A DNA stretch of 64,000 nt from SG8-4 sp964598225 (GCA_964598225.1 CAZRBG010000019.1:20180-84179); one strand, 5' to 3'; counted from the stretch's first letter, positions 40,780 to 49,785 are shown. A program made the numbers and translations. Notes: generated from the sequence alone by a model not told the origin.

Positions 40780-41538
40780 TCAATGATGGTGTTTCGGCAC
40801 CTCGACCCCTGCCTTGACAAACAGCAGCGGAAAAATGATATCGCTGACGCAGCAGGGAAGCCAAACAGCAATGAATAACACGATAAACATGCCGATCAGC
40901 ATTATCGTGGTAAACTCACCGCCTGTATTCATCAGGACGTGAAAAGACGATGCCCACGTACTGATCAGGACGTGTCCTGTATGTGGGAATTTGGTCAGGG
41001 GCAGGAACAACGCGATAGCAATTCCGAGAAAAGCGGCCGGATTTACCAGATACCAGTCCTCTATAAAACCAAAGTGCAGTCGCTGACGAATACTGAGGTC
41101 CGGGCCTGCCGGTTCAGCTTCGCCATCGTGCTGGTGAGCATGATCGTTATGTTCTGTTTCATGCTCGCGGCCGTGTTCGTTGGCGTCTTCTTCAGAGTTC
41201 GCGTGGGAATGCAGAGGAATAGCCACTCCGAGGATGCTCTCGCCCAAGAAAGGAAGTATGCAATCGCTCAAAGTAGCTATGCCGATAGCGCCCAGATAGC
41301 CGACCAACACGATTTTCAATAGACTGGCGCGTTTTTCGTGCAGCCTGAATAAGGAAACAGTTACAATCGCCGAAAGCACCACATGGGTCGGATGGAAGAG
41401 CTGGAACAAGCGATGATTAACCTCATGTCCGAAGTTCTTGAACAAAACCATGCAGATTATACCCGTTGCGGCCCCGAACAAGGTGAATGGCACATGGCCC
41501 CTCAGTTCTTCCCAGATTGTCATCAACTTCTGGTGCAT
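40780..41538 (-). CDS. Multi-pass membrane protein with His-rich loop, putative metal carrier
   Basis: A 252-residue integral membrane protein with about six hydrophobic segments: PFTLFGAATGIICMVLF, THVVLSAIVTVSLFRLH, SLLKIVLVGYLGAIGIATL, NPAAFLGIAIALFLPLT and TTIMLIGMFIVLFIAVWLPC with CVSDIIFPLLFV. Between the third and fourth lies a His-rich loop (residues about 110-138: HSHANSEEDANEHGREHETE then HNDHAHQHDGE), the hallmark of zinc carriers such as ZnT and ZIP proteins. It does not match either family's motifs, so I call it only a putative carrier. A C-terminal HHH follows. It leads the operon with fur, and the palindrome at 41620-41634 is 82 bases upstream. Confidence 0.7.
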   Translation of the reverse strand: MHQKLMTIWEELRGHVPFTLFGAATGIICMVLFKNFGHEVNHRLFQLFHPTHVVLSAIVTVSLFRLHEKRASLLKIVLVGYLGAIGIATLSDCILPFLGESILGVAIPLHSHANSEEDANEHGREHETEHNDHAHQHDGEAEPAGPDLSIRQRLHFGFIEDWYLVNPAAFLGIAIALFLPLTKFPHTGHVLISTWASSFHVLMNTGGEFTTIMLIGMFIVLFIAVWLPCCVSDIIFPLLFVKAGVEVPKHHH

Positions 41539-41619
41539 CGTTGTTCCTATATTTGCAAAGCTTTGCTCAACAAGAGGCCTTTAAGCCAAATTAGATCACC
41601 GACTCTACAGTAACCTAAA

Positions 41620-41634
41620 TGCAACTAAGTTGCA
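41620..41634 (-). promoter_or_regulatory. Palindromic operator candidate of the Fur-family locus
   Basis: TGCAACTAAGTTGCA is a perfect 7-1-7 palindrome located 82 bases before the start of the membrane-protein/fur operon. A second, similar palindrome lies at 39948-39962 ahead of the other half of the locus. The 7-1-7 symmetry and size fit Fur-family operators; the assignment to the local regulator is inference. Confidence 0.65.
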
Positions 41635-41710
41635 AGTCTGTTTCATTTTTTAATACGTTTGGCTGCCGGGGATGTTCGGTCGATAGTCCCAACAAACTGC
41701 CAATTTTCGC

Positions 41711-41739
41711 TTGACAAAGTCGCTGTGTTTCACTATTTA
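41711..41739 (+). promoter_or_regulatory. Sigma-70-type promoter of the rpmF-plsX operon
   Basis: TTGACA (41711-41716) and TATTTA (41734-41739) with a 17-base spacer, about 95 bases upstream of rpmF. It is a near-consensus promoter, oriented toward rpmF-plsX-fabH. Confidence 0.75.
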
Positions 41740-41834
41740 AGGCGTTTTTGGTATAAAAGCTGTTGGTATATGTACAGACATTTTGTCGCATCCGTAGAGG
41801 CGGTTACAACGCCAGAATCATGGAGTAGTTTAAG

Positions 41835-42017
41835 ATGTTACCAGTTAAAAAGACAAGCAAGAGCAAGACCCGAACCCGCCGGAGCCATCATCGTCTCACG
41901 GCTGCGAACTATTCGATTTGCAAAAAGTGCGATCAAGCCAAGCTGCCGCACGCAGCCTGTTCGAATTGCGGTTACGTTAATCCGAGAATTACGTTGAAGC
42001 TCGGTAAAGAATCGTAA
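41835..42017 (+). CDS. rpmF: 50S ribosomal protein L32
   Basis: A 60-residue ribosomal protein of the large subunit. MLPVKKTSKSKTRTRRSHHR is a typical basic start (PVKKTSKSRxRxRRSH), followed by a zinc ribbon, CKKCDQAKLPHAACSNCGYV, with four cysteines. The protein belongs to the zinc-binding (C+) form of L32. The rpmF-plsX-fabH order is a classic bacterial arrangement linking ribosome and lipid synthesis. It is interesting that the zinc-containing form lies next to a possible zinc-responsive locus, though divergently transcribed. PlsX begins 20 bases downstream. Confidence 0.95.
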   Translation: MLPVKKTSKSKTRTRRSHHRLTAANYSICKKCDQAKLPHAACSNCGYVNPRITLKLGKES

Positions 42018-42036
42018 TTTGGAGGGCTGATCGAGT

Positions 42037-43050
42037 ATGCGAATAGCATTAGATGCAATGGGAGGCGACGAAGCGCCGGAACAGATTATCGCAGGCGCCC
42101 TTGAATCGATCGATTCTCTATCCGAAGACGATGCGTTGATACTTGTCGGCCCGGAGGACGAGGTAAAGGCTCGTCTGCCGTCTTCGGGACCGCATAGAGG
42201 TTCGATCAGCGTCGTTCACGCTCCCGATGTTATCGGTATGGACGCGGTGCCCATTGAGACTTTGCGAAAAAAGCCCAAAAGTTCCATAGCCGTGCTGGCT
42301 AAACTGGCCAAACTCGGCCATGCCGACGCGGTGATCTCCGCAGGCAATACGGGTGCGTGTGTCGCGGCGTTTCAGATGCGGATGAGGAATCTGCCCGGAG
42401 TAAACCGTCCGGGAATTGCCGTAGTCTTTCCGACGCCCGAGGGACCGGTCACTATATGCGATGTCGGCGCCAATATCGCGTGCAAGCCGATAAACCTGCA
42501 TCAGTACGCACTGATGGCCAACGCATACTCGAAACACCTGCTCGGCATGGAGCATCCAAGAGTGGGGCTTATGAGCATCGGCTCGGAAGATGCCAAGGGC
42601 AACGAGGTCGTCAAAAAGACGCTGGAACTGCTCAAATCCGACAACAGGTTGAATTTCGTCGGCAACGTGGAGGGCAAAGACATATTCAGCGGAGCTTGCG
42701 AAGTTGTTGTTACCGAGGGTTTCGTCGGAAACGTGATTCTAAAACTTACCGAAAGCCTCGTCGACGGGCTCTTCAGAGCTATAAAAGACGAGCTGATGGA
42801 AGAGAAGATCCGGCTTGCGATGAAGTTCAAGCCCGTTATGAAGAGGATTTATGAAAAATACGACTACAGCGAATACGGCGGCGCGCTTCTGTTAGGTGTC
42901 AACGGGACGGCGGTGATCTGTCACGGATCGAGTAAGAGTAAGATGATTAAGAACGCCATCCTTGCATCGAAGAAATTCTATACCGAAAAGATAAACGACA
43001 GAATCGTGGAGTATCTTTCGGGAACTTGCGTAAGGACTGCTGATGAATAA
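42037..43050 (+). CDS. plsX: Phosphate acyltransferase PlsX
   Basis: PlsX converts acyl-ACP and phosphate into acyl-phosphate, the acyl donor for the PlsY step of phospholipid synthesis, as a peripheral membrane enzyme. The 337-residue protein starts with IALDAMGGDEAPEQIIAGAL, the family's signature, and holds SAGNTGACVAAFQM, VGLMSIGSEDAKGNEVVKKT, GNVEGKDIFSGACEVVVTEG then FVGNVILKLTES, and GALLLGVNGTAVICHGSS. Length is normal. GGAGG lies 11 bases before the ATG. It overlaps fabH by eight bases, showing translational coupling in the rpmF-plsX-fabH operon. Confidence 0.97.
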   Translation: MRIALDAMGGDEAPEQIIAGALESIDSLSEDDALILVGPEDEVKARLPSSGPHRGSISVVHAPDVIGMDAVPIETLRKKPKSSIAVLAKLAKLGHADAVISAGNTGACVAAFQMRMRNLPGVNRPGIAVVFPTPEGPVTICDVGANIACKPINLHQYALMANAYSKHLLGMEHPRVGLMSIGSEDAKGNEVVKKTLELLKSDNRLNFVGNVEGKDIFSGACEVVVTEGFVGNVILKLTESLVDGLFRAIKDELMEEKIRLAMKFKPVMKRIYEKYDYSEYGGALLLGVNGTAVICHGSSKSKMIKNAILASKKFYTEKINDRIVEYLSGTCVRTADE

Positions 43051-44056
43051 TACCCCCGACGGACGCCTCCCCGCCTTTCGCGCAGTTATAACAGGTTACG
43101 GTTCTTTTGCGCCGGCCAGGACACTGTCAAACGACGAACTCGGCGAGATGGTCGATACTTCCGACAAATGGATTACTACGCGTACCGGGATCAAGAAACG
43201 CCACATTACCACCGATGAGCAAAGCACCGCCCTTCTCGCTACCGAGGCCGCAAGGAGTGCTTTGGCCGAGGCCGATCTCGATGGATCGGATCTCGACATT
43301 ATTATCGTCGCGACCGTAACGCCCGAAATGGTCTTTCCCTCTACCGCATCTTTCGTTCAGCGGGCTCTCGGTGCGGATAAAGCATGGGTGTTCGATCTTG
43401 CCGCAGCCTGCAGCGGTTTTATCTATAGCCTTTCTATCGTCCAACAGTTCATAGAAAGCGGCCGGTACAAAAATGCACTGGTGATAGGCGCCGAGACCCT
43501 GAGCAAGATTGTCGACTGGACCGACCGGACCAGTTGTATCCTGTTCGGCGACGGCGCCGGAGCGTTTGTGCTCGAACGAAGCGAGGACGGGCGCAAAGGA
43601 TTGATCTACAGCACTCTGCATTCGGATGGCGACCGCTGGGAAGCGCTGCACTGCAAGGCGTACGGATCGCGATATCCGGTGAGCAAAGAGCTGGAAGATC
43701 CGAATATGGTCTACATGCAGATCAAGGGCCGCGAAGTATATCAGCAGGCGATTCGCCGTATAATAGAGACTATCGAACATTCTCTCAAAGCCTGCGATCT
43801 TACCCTCGGTGACGTTGGAATGATAATTTCGCATCAGATGAATGCGAGAATCATAGAATCCGTTGCCAAGCGGCTGGAATTGCCGGACGAGAAGGTATTC
43901 ATCAATATCGCCGAGTATGGCAACACATCCGCCGCCTCCGTGCCGATCGCCTTCAATGAATGTGCCAGGACGGGCAGGATCAAACGGGGCGATATTGTGA
44001 TTCTTGTTGTTTTCGGGGCAGGATTAACGTGGGGAGCAAACGTACTTGAATTTTAA
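43043..44056 (+). CDS. fabH: 3-oxoacyl-ACP synthase III
   Basis: FabH condenses an acyl-CoA primer with malonyl-ACP to start fatty acid synthesis. The 337-residue protein has the thiolase-fold triad: Cys in DLAAACSGFIYSLSI, His in IISHQMNARIIESVAKRL and Asn in INIAEYGNTSAASVPIAF. The opening ITGYGSFAPARTLSNDELGE then MVDTSDKWITTRTGIKKRHI matches the family. Its start overlaps the end of plsX, and fabD follows after a 143-base gap. That gap holds a GGCGAGGGC-type repeat fragment and a weak promoter-like TTGACT/TATAAG, so fabD may also have its own transcript. Confidence 0.97.
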   Translation: MNNTPDGRLPAFRAVITGYGSFAPARTLSNDELGEMVDTSDKWITTRTGIKKRHITTDEQSTALLATEAARSALAEADLDGSDLDIIIVATVTPEMVFPSTASFVQRALGADKAWVFDLAAACSGFIYSLSIVQQFIESGRYKNALVIGAETLSKIVDWTDRTSCILFGDGAGAFVLERSEDGRKGLIYSTLHSDGDRWEALHCKAYGSRYPVSKELEDPNMVYMQIKGREVYQQAIRRIIETIEHSLKACDLTLGDVGMIISHQMNARIIESVAKRLELPDEKVFINIAEYGNTSAASVPIAFNECARTGRIKRGDIVILVVFGAGLTWGANVLEF

Positions 44057-44199
44057 CGGGAGTATCGCAAAGCAGCCGGCTCCATGTGGCGAGGGCACCT
44101 TGCCCTTGTTCGCTGGTCGTGAATGCAGAGTCTGGCTAAAACATACACCCGCCAAGCTGAAATTGACTTTACTATGCAATCGATATAAGAGATGCTATC

Positions 44200-45135
44200 A
44201 TGAAAACCGCTTTTCTATTTCCCGGGCAGGGCGCACAAGTTATTGGAATGGGCGCCGATATCGCCCAGGCTTATCCCGCCGCGATGAGAATCTTCGAAAA
44301 GGCTGATGATATCACCGGTCTCAATTTGAGCGGCATCTGCTTCGAGGGGCCGGCCGAGCAGTTGAACAGCACCACGATCTCACAGCCGGCGATTTTTGCC
44401 ACCTCGGCGGCGATACTGGAGGTTCTCAAAACCGAGCCGGCGACTTCCGGCATCAGCGCTGACGTTACCGCGGGACTCAGCCTCGGCGAGTACTCCGCGC
44501 TTTATGCCGCAGGGGTAATCAGTTTCGCCGATGCGCTCGTGCTCGTTCAAAAGCGAGGGGCGGCAATGCAGGCCGCCGCCGACGCTACAGAAGGTGGCAT
44601 GGTGAGTATCATCGGCCTGGACGAGGGCAAGGTCCGCAGCCTCTGCGCCGAGGCGAGTGAAGGCGAACTGCTCGTGCCGGTCAATTTCAACTGCCCCGGT
44701 CAGATAGCAATAAGCGGCACAAAAGCCGCCTGCGAGCGGGCCGAGTCGCTGGCGGAAAACTACGGAGCTATAAAGGCCATCCGACTGGAGGTGGCCGGAG
44801 CGTTTCATACGGAAATGATGTCCGGTGCCGCAGAGGCACTCAGGCGGGCATTGTCCAAATGCGATATTGCAGAGCCTTCGGACACCCGCACGACCGCCAA
44901 TATAACATCCGAGTACTACAACAGCAGCGCAGAAATCGCCGACGGCCTGGCGAAGCAGTTAACATCCCCGATTCTCTGGCAGAAATGCATGGAACGCCTC
45001 CTGGCCGACGGCGTTGAGAAATTCTATGAAATCGGTCCCGGCAGAGTCCTCACAGGACTAATGCGCCGTATCCACAGAAAGACCAAAGTCACCAACCTCA
45101 GCAACCTGCAGGCGCTAGAAGAACTATCCCATTGA
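44200..45135 (+). CDS. fabD: Malonyl-CoA:ACP transacylase
   Basis: FabD moves malonyl groups from CoA to acyl carrier protein. The 311-residue protein has FLFPGQGAQVIGMGADIAQA at the start, the nucleophile elbow GLSLGEYSALYAAG (GxSxG with the active Ser), and the catalytic His in VAGAFHTEMMSGAAEALR. The oxyanion Gln is in the GQGAQ motif and the conserved FYEIGPGRVLTGLMRRI ends the domain. Length is standard. It is third of the lipid genes on the plus strand, with fabG-acpP-fabF on the minus strand 9 kb further on. Its 3' end converges with comEC; no clear terminator is seen. Confidence 0.97.
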   Translation: MKTAFLFPGQGAQVIGMGADIAQAYPAAMRIFEKADDITGLNLSGICFEGPAEQLNSTTISQPAIFATSAAILEVLKTEPATSGISADVTAGLSLGEYSALYAAGVISFADALVLVQKRGAAMQAAADATEGGMVSIIGLDEGKVRSLCAEASEGELLVPVNFNCPGQIAISGTKAACERAESLAENYGAIKAIRLEVAGAFHTEMMSGAAEALRRALSKCDIAEPSDTRTTANITSEYYNSSAEIADGLAKQLTSPILWQKCMERLLADGVEKFYEIGPGRVLTGLMRRIHRKTKVTNLSNLQALEELSH

Positions 45136-45229
45136 ATTCCTGTCAAAACATCATTGCATTTTCCAATTTCCCACCGTCCAGTCGTTGTCTGCCGTGACGC
45201 TTGAGAAGACGACTATTGCATAAGTGATT

Positions 45230-47770
45230 CTATTTTACGAATGGGTCGGCCTTGATTGCACCGTTGTCATTGACGGTGACCACGACGGCCCCATCTCTTG
45301 ACGTGTAGAAATTTTCTGCTCGATCCGCGAGCCTGCAGCCTCGGCCCGTTCCTGCGGCAGACCTTTCGTATTGCGTGCGGTCACAACTGCATATCAAAAT
45401 CCCGGCGTTCAAACTTTCCAGAAATGTCGGGTCCAGCGTATTGGTCGATCCGTGATGGGGGACAACGATAACGTCGGCGTGGAGGCTCGGGTACATTCGG
45501 AGTAGTTGCTTCTGCGCGAACTGCTCGATGTCCGAGCACAGGAGAACTTTGACTCCGGCGTATTCGATGAGCGAAACGAGCGATCTGTCGTTGTCGCTCA
45601 GATCACCTGCGTTCACCAACTCTTCCGGGGGCCAGAGCTTTTTGATTACGGCATCGCCGGAACGTATGTCGCTTCCCAGCGGAGCAATTTCCAAATCGTG
45701 GTCGGCAAGACATTCTTTCAGGCACGCCGCAGTGCCCCACGGATCGGCTTTGTCGAAGAAGGGGTCGTTGGCATCATATACGCAGCCGACTTTGCGGGAC
45801 TCCATGATCTCCGGTATGCCGTTGATGTGATCCGTGTCGTTATGGCTGACGACAATCGCGTCGATTTTGCCTATCCCTTTGTAATCGAGGAATGGAGCGA
45901 CTATTCGCGCGCCGATATCGCTGTTGTGCAGAGAGCCTGCATCGAAGAGGATATTCTTCCCGCCCGGCAGTTGAGTCAGAATCGCCTGCCCGTGGCCCAC
46001 GTCGAGACACGTCACGATCAGATTCTCCGGATATGTCCTTTTATATTTCAGGACGCCCGGATAAGCGACCAGCGGGAGCAGTATCGCCGTGCAGATGAGT
46101 CTCTTTGGCAGCGGCCGGCGAAAACGAGCGTAACCGACAAAGACAACTACGCAATAGTACCCGAGCACAGGCACAAACGAGACCTGCCCGATCAGAATCT
46201 CAGAAATATCCAGTTTGGCAATGATCCCAACCACCCACACCAGCGCGTCCGAAAGCAATCCCACGGCAACTCCCAAAAGGCCGCTCAGCGTCGGCAGCAG
46301 GAAGAACAGCAGCATTTTGAGAAATCCCAACACGAGAATAGCAAAGACCAAAGGAAAAACCAGCACGGTCCAGATGCTCGTGAAGGGATTGATCGTGTGG
46401 AAATGGTACAACAAAACGCCGGCTCCACCGACCCAGGCCGCCAGACCGATCGCAAAAAGTGATCGAGGATCAGGTATAACGCGGAGAATTCCGGTGGGTT
46501 GCCGTACAACCTGGTCCTCTCCGAATATCAGAATCTCAATTTGCTCTGTAAGAAGTATAATGCCAAGCACCGAGGCGAAAGACAACTGCCAGCCTGCTTC
46601 GAATAGTTGCGTGGGTCTGATGAGCAGGAGGATTATCGCTGCCAATGACAATGTGTTGAGCGAATTTGGGTGTCGGCGAAAGAAAATCGAAGCGCAGAAG
46701 ACCCAGGCTATGACCGCAGCCCTTACAGTCGGCGCCCTTGGCGGCACGACCAACAGAAAAAGGACTACTGCTATCGCGCAGATTATCCCCCTTGCAGGCT
46801 TCATCAAACCTGCCGTCCCGGAGACCCGCCAGACCAGCCAGATCAGTATTCCCAAGTGCATTCCTGAGAGGCTGATGAAGTGGAGCAGGCCGGTCTTGCG
46901 AAATGCAAGGTACGTGTTGCGGTCGATCTTTCGTCTCTCACCGAGCAGAAGGGCTTGCAGCAAACCGTGTCCCGGCTCTTGGGTATCCGCATCTCCAAGC
47001 AAAGCTCTGGCTGCGACGTTTCTGATCTTTGCTCGCAATTTTGCCAAAATCCCGGCGGATCGACTTGAAATGACTTCTATCGCGGCTCTCGATTTGATAG
47101 ACGCACCGACGTACACGTTTCTTCTTGCCAGATAGGCCGCCGTATCGAACTGGCCCGGGTTCGTGGGAGGTCCGAATCTGTCCAGCCAGCAATAGGCCTG
47201 AATTTTGTCGCCGCACTGTAAATCCAGGACAGGCTCATCGACGTAAGCGCGGATTATACCCTGTGCGGGCCTCCAGCCTTCTGCGGTCTTGGCTTGATCG
47301 AGCTTGAGATAGAAGCCGGTAGACGGATCGGCGTGCCTGAATTTCGCGAACCGCCAATCGGGATATCGGTTGATACGCGGTTCGGTGGCGACTAATCCGC
47401 GAATCGTACCCAGCGTTCGTTGATCGCCGACATAATTGCGTATATCGTTCGGCTTAGGTCTGCCGTAATCGGCGAGCCGAATTGCACCGAGGCAAGCAAA
47501 GCAGATCAACGCCAAATATGCCGTGACGTATTTAATGTTTGTGTGGTAAAGTTGCGCGACAGTGAAGAATAACACGGCTGCGACTGCGCACAACCCTATC
47601 AACGCGAGCCACCCCGAGACAGGCACGCCCAGAGTGCTCTGAAGGATAATCCCCGCGCAGAGACCGATGGCGACAAATGCGAGAGGGCACGTACTGACGG
47701 CTCGCTCGTGAAAACGGCGGCGCGTCACTTGCCTGTCAATCAGCTCAAGTTTCCGCTTGATCTCGTCCAT
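45230..47770 (-). CDS. comEC: ComEC/Rec2-type DNA uptake channel protein
   Basis: ComEC forms the inner-membrane channel that takes up single-stranded DNA in natural competence. The protein is 846 residues from the ATG at 47770. A longer in-frame ORF up to 47968 encodes repeat-derived residues and is not favoured. The domain order is canonical: N-terminal membrane and OB-like DUF4131 region (IICFACLGAIRLADYGRPKP), the competence domain with FRKTGLLHFISLSGMHLGIL (the LSGxHL motif), many membrane helices, then a C-terminal metallo-beta-lactamase-like domain. That last domain has CLDVGHGQAILTQLPGGKNI, VVSHNDTDHINGIPEIM (H-x-D-H) and VIVVPHHGSTNTL. No other competence gene is in the window, but the prepilin-type proteins and type IV-like machinery would fit. 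The promoter is not evident. Confidence 0.93.
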   Translation of the reverse strand: MDEIKRKLELIDRQVTRRRFHERAVSTCPLAFVAIGLCAGIILQSTLGVPVSGWLALIGLCAVAAVLFFTVAQLYHTNIKYVTAYLALICFACLGAIRLADYGRPKPNDIRNYVGDQRTLGTIRGLVATEPRINRYPDWRFAKFRHADPSTGFYLKLDQAKTAEGWRPAQGIIRAYVDEPVLDLQCGDKIQAYCWLDRFGPPTNPGQFDTAAYLARRNVYVGASIKSRAAIEVISSRSAGILAKLRAKIRNVAARALLGDADTQEPGHGLLQALLLGERRKIDRNTYLAFRKTGLLHFISLSGMHLGILIWLVWRVSGTAGLMKPARGIICAIAVVLFLLVVPPRAPTVRAAVIAWVFCASIFFRRHPNSLNTLSLAAIILLLIRPTQLFEAGWQLSFASVLGIILLTEQIEILIFGEDQVVRQPTGILRVIPDPRSLFAIGLAAWVGGAGVLLYHFHTINPFTSIWTVLVFPLVFAILVLGFLKMLLFFLLPTLSGLLGVAVGLLSDALVWVVGIIAKLDISEILIGQVSFVPVLGYYCVVVFVGYARFRRPLPKRLICTAILLPLVAYPGVLKYKRTYPENLIVTCLDVGHGQAILTQLPGGKNILFDAGSLHNSDIGARIVAPFLDYKGIGKIDAIVVSHNDTDHINGIPEIMESRKVGCVYDANDPFFDKADPWGTAACLKECLADHDLEIAPLGSDIRSGDAVIKKLWPPEELVNAGDLSDNDRSLVSLIEYAGVKVLLCSDIEQFAQKQLLRMYPSLHADVIVVPHHGSTNTLDPTFLESLNAGILICSCDRTQYERSAAGTGRGCRLADRAENFYTSRDGAVVVTVNDNGAIKADPFVK

Positions 47771-48105
47771 GACGGGACAGAATACCCGCTCAGGTCCTTG
47801 CAGGCAAGTGAGAAACCGGCTTGTCAATACCCCTACATGCGCTCCACAGGATGGCCAAGCCATTACGAGCACACTACAAACGAATTTTGCCGGTACCACA
47901 TCGGGAGAGCCAGTCCTATCTCGATAAAGGCCATCGAGATGAGGCTGCCACCCATCGTATGAGGACATCAGGAGATCAGAGTACCAGGAAGCAGCAAATC
48001 AGATTAACGGGATATCAGGGACTGTCGCGCCTGATAGCCTGATTCCCTGATAACCACTTCCTGACCTCCTGATAATCTGATATCCGTGGGGCCGGCGTTT
48101 TCCAC
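47771..48105. other. Intergenic region comEC / amidohydrolase with TATCAGG repeats
   Basis: About 335 bases. The right half (47965-48085) is the second cluster of degenerate TATCAGG / CCTGATA units, partly inverted. The left half is an open frame in line with comEC but without a start signal, and contains a GTAGTGTGCTCGTAATGG piece (minus strand, near 47865-47882) related to the repeats at 28138-28210. Confidence 0.5.
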
Positions 48106-49785
48106 TCATTTGTTCCATCCCGGACCGCGTACGAAGCGGCCCGGCTTGGCGCCTGTGTGTTGGCCGTTCTCGAGAACCTGTTTGCCGTTTACGAAGACGT
48201 GTTCGACGCCCGTTGAGTATTGATGGGGTTTCTCATAGGTTGCATGATCGATGATTGTCTCAGGGTTGAAAACAACCACGTCGGCGTAGTATCCCTTTAC
48301 GAGTCTTCCCCGGCGCTTGAGTTTAAGATTTTCAGCCGGAAGTGACGTCAGCCGTCTGACCGCCTCGGCCAGGGGGATGACCTTTTCCTGCCGAACGTAT
48401 TTACCCAGCAGACGGGCGAAGCTCCCGTAAGCGCGGGGGTGGGGATTGGACTTGAGGAAAACTCCCTCCGGCGCAATGGAAGCGGCGTCCGAGCAGAAGC
48501 TGACCCAGGGCAATTTGATCTGTCTTTCAACATTCTCCTCCGACATAAGGAAGTAGACAGTGCCCACCCGACTGTCATCTTCGATGACGAGGTCCATTGC
48601 GGTCTCTTCCGGTGACTTGCCCCTTATCCTCGCGACTTCGCCGAGCGTTTTGCCGGTAAGGTGTCTGAGTCTCGGATTCTTGAACTCAACCAGCAGAACC
48701 TTTTCGGGCGAGCCGGCAAGAAGATACAGATTCTCCCACTCGTCGGTCGGCGTGGTCATCTCTTTAACCAGTCGCCGCCTGATCCGCGGGTTCTTAAGCC
48801 GGGCCACCCAGGCATTGTGCCCGCCGGCCTGTACCCAGGGCGGCATAGCGGCGTCGAGGCCGGTTGCGCCGGCAGTGTAGTTATACATATCCGCTGTAAT
48901 CTTCAATTCTTCGGCGCGAGCCTTCTCTACTTTTGCGATCATGTCGTCGAGCTTGCCCCAGTTCGATTTGCCCGCAGCTTTCATGTGATAGAACTCAGCG
49001 GCGACGTTTGCTTTCCGAGCGATGGTTATCAGTTCGTCCAGTGCCGAAAGCACGCTGTTGCCTTCGCTTCGCAGGTGCGAAATATACATACCGCCGTATT
49101 GCCCGGCGACCTCAGCAAGCGCGATCAGCTCATCCGTCTCGGCGTAGACACCGGGGGCGTAAATCAGCGCTGAGCTGACGCCCACGGCGCCCTCGGTCAT
49201 CGCCTCGGCCACGAGTTTTCGCATCTGTTCGAGTTCGGCTGGTGTGGGCGAGGTGTCTGCGTACCCGATAGTGTGAATGCGAGCCGTGGCGGCTCCCACG
49301 AACGATGCGACATTGGTCGAGACGCCCCTCTGCTCGAGATATTCCAGGTACTCACCCAGCGTCGTCCACTCCACTTCGTACTTGATGTCGCCCTGGCTTT
49401 GGCGCATGTCACGTTTCATCGCCGCATTTAACGGCCCCATCGACGTGCCTTCGCCAAGTATCTCGAGGGTGACGCCCTGGCGGATATCGCTCTGCGACCT
49501 GCCGTCGTATATGAGGGATTCATTGGCCCAACTGAGCATGTTGATGAATCCCGGCGCAACCGCAAGCCCCCGGGCATCTATAACGGCATCCGCATCGGCA
49601 TCGAGCTGTCCCACGGCCGCAATTCGATCTTCCTCGATTCCGACGTCACCGGTGTACGGCGCGCCGCCTGACCCGTCGTAAATCGTTCCCGATTCTATCA
49701 GCACGTCGAAGCCGCCGAAGCAGTACGTGGCAGCCGCATTGAGCACGAAGAAGGCTATGCAAACAAATGAGGTGGTTTTTCGCAT
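48106..49785 (-). CDS. Exported N-acyl-D-amino-acid deacylase family amidohydrolase
   Basis: A 559-residue exported amidohydrolase. The signal (RKTTSFVCIAFFVLNAAATY) is followed by FDVLIESGTIYDGSGGAPYT then GDVGIEEDRIAAVG, the standard opening of D-aminoacylase-type enzymes. Then come IDARGLAVAPGFINMLSWAN, GEGTSMGPLN, YISHLRSEGNSVLSALDELI, AEFYHMKAAGKSNWGK and the C-terminal GRLVKGYYADVVVFNPETII. Where D-aminoacylases have GFIDxHxH metal ligands, this protein has GFINMLSWAN, so the first zinc-binding HxH pair is missing. Members with this NMLSWA pattern are common in environmental genomes and may act differently. Start at 49785: AAGGAG precedes it by 7 bases. The substrate is unknown. Confidence 0.85.
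   Translation of the reverse strand: MRKTTSFVCIAFFVLNAAATYCFGGFDVLIESGTIYDGSGGAPYTGDVGIEEDRIAAVGQLDADADAVIDARGLAVAPGFINMLSWANESLIYDGRSQSDIRQGVTLEILGEGTSMGPLNAAMKRDMRQSQGDIKYEVEWTTLGEYLEYLEQRGVSTNVASFVGAATARIHTIGYADTSPTPAELEQMRKLVAEAMTEGAVGVSSALIYAPGVYAETDELIALAEVAGQYGGMYISHLRSEGNSVLSALDELITIARKANVAAEFYHMKAAGKSNWGKLDDMIAKVEKARAEELKITADMYNYTAGATGLDAAMPPWVQAGGHNAWVARLKNPRIRRRLVKEMTTPTDEWENLYLLAGSPEKVLLVEFKNPRLRHLTGKTLGEVARIRGKSPEETAMDLVIEDDSRVGTVYFLMSEENVERQIKLPWVSFCSDAASIAPEGVFLKSNPHPRAYGSFARLLGKYVRQEKVIPLAEAVRRLTSLPAENLKLKRRGRLVKGYYADVVVFNPETIIDHATYEKPHQYSTGVEHVFVNGKQVLENGQHTGAKPGRFVRGPGWNK

Larger units (their letters stand above)
41539..41834. other. Divergent promoter region, metal locus / rpmF operon
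   Basis: The region between the two start codons holds the palindrome of the metal locus (41620-41634) and, on the plus strand, a good promoter for rpmF (41711-41739). A minus-strand TTGCAA overlapping the palindrome, with TACTGT 17 bases further, is a plausible promoter for the metal locus that a bound repressor would cover. Confidence 0.55.

Noticed and set aside
47965..48085. Possible CRISPR-like array of TATCAGG units
   Set aside because: Units are degenerate, unevenly spaced and partly inverted, with no constant spacer length and no cas genes.
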